Part shown: positions 1 through 5,953 of the stretch, piece by piece | Numbering within the stretch: the stretch's first letter is position 1 | How the letters are laid out: the number at the start of each line of letters is the position of its first letter | DNA from: Planctomycetota bacterium | Lineage (GTDB): Bacteria; Planctomycetota; Planctomycetia; Pirellulales; Pirellulaceae | Direction of reading: 5' to 3' | DNA length: 6,814 nucleotides | Assembly (NCBI GenBank): GCA_019347795.1 | Contig: JAHWKS010000301.1 | Span: forward strand, 1-6,814 | The notes under the pieces: generated by a model | What the model was told of the DNA's origin: nothing | The model's database searches: none | Seen by the model: the letters and a program-made list of their open reading frames with translations, nothing else | Position numbers and translations under genes: made by a program

Positions 1-923
<923 letters not shown>

Positions 924-964
924 GGCGAATGCGGAACCAAACTTCCCATCGCGAAAGACACTAG

Positions 965-985
965 CCGGAGGCTAACAGCCTCCGG
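965..985. repeat. Perfect 9-bp hairpin downstream of dnaK
   Basis: The arms are ccggaggct (965-973) and agcctccgg (977-985), separated by aac. All nine pairs match and eight are G-C or C-G. It begins 42 bases after the dnaK stop, so it could end dnaK transcription or protect its mRNA 3' end, but no T-run follows as expected of an intrinsic terminator. The stem also looks like short GC hairpin repeats that I associate with planctomycete intergenic DNA; that resemblance is recollection, not a search result. Confidence 0.7.
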
Positions 986-1014
986 AGGCCGACAAACCTA
1001 ACTCCATCCAACCC

Positions 1015-1059
1015 CGACGCGCACGCCTTCGCCCACTCGCGGCGAAAGCCTGCGCGTCG
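1015..1059. repeat. Long imperfect inverted repeat upstream of clpB
   Basis: The outer arms cgacgcgca (1015-1023) and tgcgcgtcg (1051-1059) pair perfectly over 9 bp. The inner arms 1024-1033 and 1041-1050 continue the stem with mismatches at 1024/1050 and 1027/1047, leaving a 7-base loop at 1034-1040. In total 17 of 19 positions pair. The element ends 45 bases before the clpB start. It could be a dnaK terminator (no T-run follows), a leader structure in the clpB mRNA, or a dispersed repeat. It does not match the CIRCE operator of HrcA, which has TTAGCACTC/GAGTGCTAA arms. Confidence 0.7.
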
Positions 1060-1104
1060 CGTCATGTAAACACACTCCACTCATCCCCACGACCACATCT
1101 CATC

Positions 1105-3786
1105 ATGGCATTTCGTTTCGACAAACTCACCGTCAAAGCTCAGGAAGCCGTCCAGCGGTCGCAAGACCTGGCGGCCGACGCGGGCAATCCCGAGATCACG
1201 CCGCTGCACCTGCTGGCGGCGCTGTTGGAGGAGTCCGAAGGCGTCGTGCGCCCGCTTCTGGAGAAGATCGGCGTGCGGCGCTCGCAGTTGGCCGGAATGG
1301 TCGAGTCGGAGCTCAAGCGGCTCCCCAGCGTCGCTGGCGGGTCGCAGTCGGGCATCGGCTCGGCGCTCAAAAAAGTCTTCGACGCCTCGGCCGAGCAGGC
1401 GACGCAGATGAAGGACGAGTACGTCTCGACCGAGCATCTGCTGATCGCGCTCACAAAAGTTGATTCGCCCGCCAAGAACCTCCTGCAAGTCAACGGCCTG
1501 CGCGAAGACGACGTGCTCCAGGCCCTGGCCGCGGTGCGCGGCAGCGCCCGGGTCACCGACCAGAACCCGGAGGAAAAATACCAGGCCCTCCAGCGGTATG
1601 GCATCGACCTGGTGGAGCGGGCCAGCCAAGGCAAGCTCGATCCGGTGATCGGCCGCGATCAGGAGATCCGCCGCGTGATTCAGGTTCTCTCGCGGCGCAC
1701 CAAGAACAACCCGGTGCTGATCGGCGAGCCGGGCGTGGGCAAGACGGCCATCGCCGAAGGACTCGCCCTCCGCATCTGGCAGGGGGACGTGCCGCAGAGC
1801 TTGAAGAACCGCCGCGTGATCGCCCTCGACATGGGCGCCCTCGTGGCCGGCACAAAGTTCCGCGGCGAGTTCGAGGAGCGGCTCAAGGCTGTGTTGCGCG
1901 AGGTGCAGGATGCGGGGAATATCGTCCTCTTTATCGACGAGCTGCACACGGTGGTCGGCGCCGGCCGGGCGGAGGGAAGCGCCGATGCGGCGAACCTGCT
2001 CAAGCCGGCCCTCGCCCGCGGCGAACTGCGGTGCATCGGCGCCACGACGCTGGACGAGTACCGCGAGCATGTCGAGAAAGACGCCGCCCTGGAGCGGCGG
2101 TTCCAGCCGGTGTTCGTCGGCGAGCCGTCGATTGAAGACACAGTGGCCATCCTTCGCGGGCTTAAGCCGCGGTACGAAGCGCATCACGGCATCAAGATCA
2201 AAGACTCCGCCCTGGTTGCGGCGGCGGAGCTGTCCGAACGCTACATCACCGATCGCTTCCTGCCCGATAAGGCGATCGACCTCGTGGATGAATCCGCGAG
2301 CCGGCTGGCGATGGAGCTGGAGAGCGTTCCCACGGAGATCGACCAGGTGCAGCGCCGCCTGCGTCAGCTAGAGTTGGCCGCGCGGCAATTGGCCGACGAA
2401 ACCGAGGAGAGCGCCCGCGAGCGGCTGGCGGAGATCGAAGAGGAGATCCAGCAGCTCAAGCACCAGGAGGCGAGCCTCCGCGAGCAATGGGAGGCGGAGA
2501 AGCTGGGCATCGGCGGCGTGCAGCAGGTCCGGCAGGAATTGGCGAAGCTGGAGCACGAGTTCGGACAGCTCGAGAACGCCGTCAAGGAGAAGCAGGCTCG
2601 CGGTGAGCTGGTGAGCGAGGACGATTACCAGAAGATGTACCAGCTTCACACCCGCCGCAAACAGCTTGAGCAGCGGCTGGAGGCTGAGGACCAGGCGGCG
2701 AAGGACCAAGACGAGAAAAAGTCGCAGCGGCGGCTCCTTCGTCAAGAGGTGACGGAGGAAGAAATCGCGGAGGTGGTCAGCTCGTGGACCGGCGTTCCCG
2801 TGTCGCGAATGATGGAGACCGAGCGGGCCAAGCTGCTGGTGCTCGAAGAGCGGATCCATCTGCGGATGGTCAACCAGGAGGAAGCGGTCGAAGCGGTTGC
2901 GAACGCGGTGCGCCGCAGCCGCAGCGGACTGCAGGACCCGAACCGGCCGATCGGCTCATTCCTCTTCCTCGGCCCCACCGGGGTAGGCAAGACCGAGCTG
3001 TGCAAGGCGCTGGCGGAAGTGCTGTTCGACGACGAGCACGCGATGGTGCGGCTCGACATGAGCGAGTACATGGAGCGGCACACGGTGAGCCGGCTGATCG
3101 GCGCCCCGCCCGGCTACGTCGGCTACGAGGAAGGAGGCAAGCTGACCGAGGCGGTCCGCCGCCGGCCGTACTGCGTGATCCTGCTGGACGAAATCGAGAA
3201 GGCCCATCGCGACGTGTTCAACGTCCTCCTGCAATTGCTGGATGACGGCCGGCTGACCGACAGCCACGGGAAGACGGTCGATTTCACGAACACCATCGTC
3301 GTGATGACCAGCAACATCGGCAGCCAATTCATTCAGAAAATCGCCGAAGAGGGCGGGGATGAGGACGAGATGCGGCAAGGCGTGACGGAGGCGCTGCGAG
3401 TGCAGTTCCTGCCGGAGTTCCTGAACCGCATCGACGACACGATCATCTTCCGGCCGTTGTCGCGCGGCGACATCCGGCGGATCGTCGACCTGCAGCTTCG
3501 CAAGCTCCACCACCAGATGGAGAAGCAGAACCTCCACCTGGAAGTGACCGACGCCGCCCGCGCGGCCCTTGCCGCCGAAGGCTACGATCCGACCTACGGC
3601 GCGCGGCCGTTGAAGCGGGTCATCCTCCGACGGCTGCAGAATCCGCTGGCGACGGAGCTGCTGAAAGGGGCGTTGCCCGAAGGGGGCGGGGTAAGAATTG
3701 ATTGCCGCGACGGCGAGTATATTTTCCAGCGCGTCGCGCCGGGCGAGGCGGGGAAGACGACGGTGGAGACGGTTGGGGTGGGGTGA
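1105..3786 (+). CDS. clpB: ATP-dependent disaggregase ClpB (Hsp100)
   Basis: ClpB is a hexameric AAA+ unfoldase that pulls polypeptides out of aggregates through its central pore, working with DnaK in the cytoplasm. The 893-residue protein is complete. Domains: Clp N-terminal repeats (about 1-150); AAA-1 with Walker A GEPGVGKT (207-214), pore loop GTKFRG (249-254, aromatic Phe252), Walker B LFIDE (Glu279) and arginine fingers Arg331/Arg332; a coiled-coil middle domain (about 410-545) that separates ClpB from ClpA; AAA-2 with Walker A GPTGVGKT (623-630), pore loop GYVGY (670-674), Walker B LLDE (Glu696), sensor-1 Asn737, arginine finger Arg775 and sensor-2 GAR (832-834). All key residues are present. 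There is no ClpP-binding IGL/IGF loop between the Walker B and sensor regions, as expected for ClpB. It is longer than the 857-residue E. coli protein, by about 18 residues in the middle domain and about 17 at the C-terminus. The ATG at 1105 begins [16 protein letters not shown], the normal ClpB start, although no Shine-Dalgarno sequence precedes it. dnaK lies 181 bases upstream. Confidence 0.98.
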   Translation: MAFRFDKLTVKAQEAVQRSQDLAADAGNPEITPLHLLAALLEESEGVVRPLLEKIGVRRSQLAGMVESELKRLPSVAGGSQSGIGSALKKVFDASAEQATQMKDEYVSTEHLLIALTKVDSPAKNLLQVNGLREDDVLQALAAVRGSARVTDQNPEEKYQALQRYGIDLVERASQGKLDPVIGRDQEIRRVIQVLSRRTKNNPVLIGEPGVGKTAIAEGLALRIWQGDVPQSLKNRRVIALDMGALVAGTKFRGEFEERLKAVLREVQDAGNIVLFIDELHTVVGAGRAEGSADAANLLKPALARGELRCIGATTLDEYREHVEKDAALERRFQPVFVGEPSIEDTVAILRGLKPRYEAHHGIKIKDSALVAAAELSERYITDRFLPDKAIDLVDESASRLAMELESVPTEIDQVQRRLRQLELAARQLADETEESARERLAEIEEEIQQLKHQEASLREQWEAEKLGIGGVQQVRQELAKLEHEFGQLENAVKEKQARGELVSEDDYQKMYQLHTRRKQLEQRLEAEDQAAKDQDEKKSQRRLLRQEVTEEEIAEVVSSWTGVPVSRMMETERAKLLVLEERIHLRMVNQEEAVEAVANAVRRSRSGLQDPNRPIGSFLFLGPTGVGKTELCKALAEVLFDDEHAMVRLDMSEYMERHTVSRLIGAPPGYVGYEEGGKLTEAVRRRPYCVILLDEIEKAHRDVFNVLLQLLDDGRLTDSHGKTVDFTNTIVVMTSNIGSQFIQKIAEEGGDEDEMRQGVTEALRVQFLPEFLNRIDDTIIFRPLSRGDIRRIVDLQLRKLHHQMEKQNLHLEVTDAARAALAAEGYDPTYGARPLKRVILRRLQNPLATELLKGALPEGGGVRIDCRDGEYIFQRVAPGEAGKTTVETVGVG

Positions 3787-3823
3787 CTCGTAGGCCGCGA
3801 TTGCGGGCGCCCGTGGATTGCAG

Positions 3824-3841
3824 CGCGAAACCGCAAGCGTG
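3824..3841 (+). repeat. REP copy 1, downstream of the transposase
   Basis: The 18-base sequence cgcgaaaccgcaagcgtg is identical to bases 4507-4524 and to the reverse complement of 4547-4564. It lies 37 bases past the clpB stop and 4 bases beyond the transposase stop codon (minus strand), so it sits between two convergent genes. Confidence 0.85.
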
Positions 3842-3878
3842 GGTGTTAGGGGCTGCGGCGGGACCGTGCGGGGGAGGG
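3841..3878 (+). other. G-quadruplex-type motif at the module end
   Basis: Five G-runs occur on the plus strand: 3841-3843 (GGG), 3849-3852 (GGGG), 3860-3862 (GGG), 3870-3874 (GGGGG) and 3876-3878 (GGG). The intervening loops are 5, 7, 7 and 1 bases, which meets the canonical pattern of at least four G-runs with loops of 1-7. It starts at the last base of REP copy 1 and covers the transposase stop codon and its Pro/Arg-rich tail. GC-rich coding DNA produces such matches by chance, so folding is unproven. Confidence 0.4.
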
Positions 3879-4481
3879 TTTGCGCGGCGGGCGGCGGATT
3901 TGGCCCGGGAGCCAGCCGTCATAAGGTTTGACGAAGGACCAGTCCTGCGGAGGGCGGTGAATTTTGACCGGGTTCTGCTCGATATAGCGGATCGTGCGCT
4001 TGATGTCGTCGCGGGTGTTGAGGAACACTTTCCATCCCGGGCCGCCCCAGACCGGATGATCCGCCCCGCGTCTCGCTTGCGGTTTCGCGGGAACTTCCGT
4101 GAGGCTTGCATCTTGAAGATGCTCAATCATCGTCTCCGCCTGATCGCGATGCTTCCGGATTAGCAGGTGCACGTGATCGGGCAGGATCGCACACCCATAG
4201 CAGGTGTAGGTGCGACGGCGCATCACATCCTCGAAGGCGGCGGCGATGGCGCTAATTTCGGCATTCGTGAACGTCAATAGCGGATGTTTGAGTATTCCGC
4301 GGGCGGCGTCGTAGAATTCTCGGATCTCGCGGCCTGCCGGCTGGATCTTTTTTCGGCCTTGGTGGAGGTCGCCGAGGGGGAGGAGCTTGGCGCAGCGGAT
4401 TTTATCCGACATCGCGCCGCGGGGATCGTTGGGGAGCCACCAGCCGTAGGCCGTCCAGATGAGGTGGTGGGCGACGACCAT
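3846..4481 (-). CDS. REP-associated tyrosine transposase (IS200-like, HUH/Y1 family)
   Basis: This 211-residue protein resembles the Y1 HUH transposases that cleave and rejoin single-stranded DNA through a tyrosine-DNA intermediate. The HUH metal-binding motif is PDHVHLLI, with His103 and His105. The likely catalytic Tyr166 is in the helix IRYIEQNPVK, the position of the nucleophile in this family. The N-terminal block HHLIWTAYGWWLPNDPRG and the blocks HPVWGGPGWKVFL and PYDGWLP look like a planctomycete-type RAYT subfamily as I recall it. The C-terminus is basic and proline-rich. The ATG at 4481 is chosen because a good Shine-Dalgarno (gggag, 4490-4494) lies 8 bases upstream; a TTG at 4496 would add five residues but overlaps that site. 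Residues 132-136 (AKPQA) are encoded by an internal copy of the flanking repeat. It follows the methyltransferase gene on the same strand and converges on clpB. Both active-site elements are intact, so it may be functional. Unlike IS605 elements, no TnpB gene accompanies it. Confidence 0.85.
   Translation of the reverse strand: MVVAHHLIWTAYGWWLPNDPRGAMSDKIRCAKLLPLGDLHQGRKKIQPAGREIREFYDAARGILKHPLLTFTNAEISAIAAAFEDVMRRRTYTCYGCAILPDHVHLLIRKHRDQAETMIEHLQDASLTEVPAKPQARRGADHPVWGGPGWKVFLNTRDDIKRTIRYIEQNPVKIHRPPQDWSFVKPYDGWLPGQIRRPPRKPSPARSRRSP
4071..4089 (-). repeat. REP copy inside the transposase coding sequence
   Basis: Bases 4071-4089 match 4546-4564 at 18 of 19 positions; 4074-4089 (cgcttgcggtttcgcg) is an exact 16-base match. 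The sole difference is at 4073. On the coding (minus) strand it reads gcg aaa ccg caa gcg aga, giving AKPQAR at residues 132-137, in the linker between the HUH motif and the tyrosine helix. A chance match of this length in a window this size is very unlikely. Confidence 0.8.
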
Positions 4482-4489
4482 GGATTTGT

Positions 4490-4494
4490 CTCCC
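4490..4494 (-). promoter_or_regulatory. Ribosome binding site that sets the transposase start
   Basis: On the minus strand this reads gggag, with 8 bases before the ATG at 4481. This is near-ideal spacing and is the main reason to prefer that ATG over the in-frame TTG at 4496, which would fall upstream of and next to the site itself. Confidence 0.55.
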
Positions 4495-4504
4495 AAGTGA
4501 GTTC

Positions 4505-4566
4505 ATCGCGAAACCGCAAGCGTGATGCGACGTACGCATGGTGTTTCACGCTTGCGGTTTCGCGAT
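4505..4566. repeat. Perfect inverted REP pair (BIME-like)
   Basis: Arm 4505-4525 and arm 4546-4566 are exact 21-base reverse complements with core gcgaaaccgcaagcgtga, separated by 20 bases. Within the spacer, atgcg (4525-4529) and cgcat (4535-4539) can form a smaller 5-bp hairpin. The whole would fold as a long stem on either strand. The right arm overlaps the 3' end of the methyltransferase gene; the left arm ends 23 bases before the transposase ATG. The stem could also act as a transcript end or mRNA stabiliser for the methyltransferase, as described for REPs in enterobacteria. Confidence 0.9.
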
Positions 4567-5214
4567 TATATCCCCCAACCGCACGTGATGCACCCATGCG
4601 GGCGGGATGTTCCTCCATACCGCCTGTCGCTCGGCGCCGGCGAGGAACTCGTCGAGCGTTCGCCCCACGCCCTTGAGCCGCTCGCGTTCGCTTCGCCGCG
4701 GGCTGATGACCGACTTGGCGGCGCGAACGGCGATGTACTCGAAGAACGAGAGGGTCCCGCCGGGCCGGGCCAGCCGTCGGAACGTCTCCAGGATTCGCTC
4801 AACCTCGTCAACGGAAAAGTTGTTGAGCGGCAACCCGGAAATGAGGACGTCGTATGGCTCGCCCGACTCCAGGTCCTCCACTGGGCCGCAGAAGACGCGC
4901 GTCTGTCCGGCGATCGCTTGAAACTCCGGCTCGCTCGCAAATCGCCGCTGAAGCACTTGGACGAAGGTGGGATTGATCTCCGCCAGATCAAGAGCGTCTC
5001 CGGACTTCATGCTTTTCACGATCTGCTGCGTCACGGCGCCGGTCCCCGGCCCCACTTCGAGGATGCGGAGCGGCCGGTCCGCGTCTCGCTCTCGCACGAA
5101 TCGGGCGAGGGCGGCGCCGAGAAACCGGCTGCTGGGAAGCACCGCTCCGGTCGTGTGAAACGTGCGGAAGAACTCCTGCAAAAAGACGCGATGAGCCGCG
5201 ACGCGAGGAGGCAT
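4546..5214 (-). CDS. Class I SAM-dependent methyltransferase, phospholipid N-methyltransferase-like
   Basis: This 222-residue Rossmann-fold methyltransferase has motif I ILEVGPGTGAV (51-61) for S-adenosylmethionine, an acidic Glu79 after the second strand (LAEINPTF), and SGLPLNNF (126-133) as the motif IV region. The N-terminal FFRTFHTTGAVLPSSR (15-30) and the SGLPL block resemble bacterial phosphatidylethanolamine N-methyltransferases (PmtA type), which act at the inner membrane face. The substrate is inferred from family resemblance. KsgA-type rRNA dimethyltransferases are less likely because the NxPY-type motif is absent. The ATG at 5214 is chosen; a GTG at 5229 would add five residues, and neither has a clear Shine-Dalgarno sequence. 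It starts 34 bases (19 from the GTG) after the CYTH gene stop, so the two are probably one transcript. Its last five codons (AKPQA) and its TGA lie inside the right arm of the REP pair, so the native C-terminus may have been altered. Confidence 0.8.
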   Translation of the reverse strand: MPPRVAAHRVFLQEFFRTFHTTGAVLPSSRFLGAALARFVRERDADRPLRILEVGPGTGAVTQQIVKSMKSGDALDLAEINPTFVQVLQRRFASEPEFQAIAGQTRVFCGPVEDLESGEPYDVLISGLPLNNFSVDEVERILETFRRLARPGGTLSFFEYIAVRAAKSVISPRRSERERLKGVGRTLDEFLAGAERQAVWRNIPPAWVHHVRLGDIIAKPQA

Positions 5215-5248
5215 AGGCGGAAGGCGCACCAGCGGCGAACGGGATTCG

Positions 5249-5803
5249 TTAGACGACGCGCTCCAGGAGGAGTTCGAGATAACTTCGCCGCTCGGGGTTT
5301 TCGAGCTTCAGCTCCGCGGCGAGAGCGGCAAGGCAATCGCGCGCGGCGTCCAAGTTTTCTTCGTCGGCGGCAAGCTCCAGTTCGACGAAGGCGCCGAGCT
5401 TATCCACATCGTCGAGGGCCGCCTCCACCTGGAACCCCTCTCGCTCGAATCGAGCGGTCCTGCGGCGCTTGCGCACCTCGGCGACGCGGCGGAAGCCGAG
5501 GGCCGTGAGCAACTCCGTGAAGTCCTCCGCGGCCGACTCGCCGGAGGCCAAGGGAAGTTCGATCTCACGCCGCGTCTTCGTTTTCGCGTCGAGCTTCGGC
5601 CCCTTGTATGTGACGTAGTTCTTCTCGCCGACGCGGCGGATGCGCAGGGCTTCGTCGGTCTGGCCGAAGTCGCGGGCCGGATGGGCGAAGTAGCGATCGA
5701 CCTGTTCCACTGCATCCGCGAAGTCGCCGGCGACCTTCCGGAGTCGCTCTTCGGTCGCCGCCGCCTCGGGGGCGGGATATTTCTGTTCGACTTCGTACTT
5801 CAT
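5249..5803 (-). CDS. CYTH domain protein, class IV adenylate cyclase family
   Basis: This 184-residue protein has the CYTH fold, a tunnel-shaped barrel that binds triphosphates with divalent metal. The signature ExExK is at residues 4-8 (EVEQK). Other family elements: QVDRYFAHPARDF (34-46), ALRIRR (52-57), YVTYKGPK (63-70), RREIEL (78-83), the basic run RKRRR (111-115), and DDVDKLGAFVELEL (131-144) with acidic metal ligands. Length and layout match the CyaB / class IV adenylate cyclase branch (usually about 180-190 residues). Many members of this branch hydrolyse thiamine or inorganic triphosphate rather than make cAMP, so activity cannot be assigned from sequence. The ATG at 5801-5803 places the signature at the extreme N-terminus, as usual. 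It is the first gene of the minus-strand group with the methyltransferase, and its promoter must lie in the gap shared with the divergent MFS gene. Confidence 0.88.
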   Translation of the reverse strand: MKYEVEQKYPAPEAAATEERLRKVAGDFADAVEQVDRYFAHPARDFGQTDEALRIRRVGEKNYVTYKGPKLDAKTKTRREIELPLASGESAAEDFTELLTALGFRRVAEVRKRRRTARFEREGFQVEAALDDVDKLGAFVELELAADEENLDAARDCLAALAAELKLENPERRSYLELLLERVV

Positions 5804-5806
5804 GAG

Positions 5807-5811
5807 CCTCC
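5807..5811 (-). promoter_or_regulatory. Strong but closely spaced ribosome binding site of the CYTH gene
   Basis: The minus strand reads ggagg followed by only 3 bases (ctc) before the ATG. The core is a perfect anti-16S match, but the spacing is shorter than the usual 5-9. No later in-frame start would keep the ExExK motif, so the ATG still stands. Confidence 0.5.
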
Positions 5812-5953
5812 AGTAATAGCAAAACGCCAGGTCGGCCGGTAGTGCGAGTTTGCATCTACGTTGACTTGCAGTGCGTGTCGGCGTCGGCTAATCTCGCGTG
5901 ATTAATCGGCGATCCGCCGGCGTCTCTTTCCTCGTAGCTTTCGGATACCGCCT
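5812..5953. promoter_or_regulatory. Divergent intergenic region (CYTH gene / MFS gene)
   Basis: This gap separates divergently read genes and must hold the start signals of at least the CYTH gene. A TTGACT (5861-5866, plus strand) resembles a sigma-70 -35 box, but the best following -10-like stretch (taatct, 5889-5894) is 22 bases away, too far for a confident promoter. It also has an 8-base palindrome gattaatc (5900-5907) and a small hairpin cggcg/cgccg (5907-5911, 5915-5919). No operator could be named. Confidence 0.3.

Larger units (their letters stand above)
3824..4566 (-). mobile_element. RAYT-REP module (REP-type repeats flanking a Y1 transposase)
   Basis: A minus-strand HUH/Y1 transposase gene lies between copies of one repeat: 3824-3841 just past its stop codon, and a perfect inverted pair (4505-4525 and 4546-4566) upstream of its start. 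The two outermost copies are inverted relative to each other. This is the known arrangement of REP-associated tyrosine transposases, which process REP sequences as single-stranded DNA. No target-site duplication was seen, which is expected because this class generates none. The boundaries are the outer repeat edges and are inferred. Confidence 0.7.

Noticed and set aside
948..957. Ten-base match (catcgcgaaa) between the dnaK-clpB gap and the REP arm at 4504-4513
   Set aside because: The match ends after ten bases and the rest of the repeat is absent; it is compatible with chance in GC-rich sequence.
1015..1059. CIRCE or other named heat-shock operator upstream of clpB
   Set aside because: The arm sequences do not match TTAGCACTC/GAGTGCTAA, and no convincing sigma-32 -35/-10 pair was found.
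1081..2187. Long open frame of 368 codons on the minus strand opposite clpB
   Set aside because: It is antisense to a fully conserved ClpB coding region, its composition is a mirror of GC-rich codon bias, and no recognisable domain appears.
3750..3783. G-rich 3' end of clpB as a second G-quadruplex
   Set aside because: The GGGG runs are separated by loops of about 20 bases with only GG pairs between them; it does not meet the canonical pattern.
3804..3813. Ten-base palindrome cgggcgcccg after clpB as a terminator
   Set aside because: It has no room for a loop with a stable stem and no T-run follows; convincing terminator features are lacking.
4522..5508. Open frame of 328 codons on the plus strand across the methyltransferase and CYTH genes
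   Set aside because: It crosses two genes with recognisable motifs on the other strand and becomes a low-complexity Arg-rich sequence; there is no domain.
5861..5894. TTGACT with taatct as a sigma-70 promoter for the MFS gene
   Set aside because: The spacing of 22 bases is well outside 16-18, so only the -35-like box is notable.
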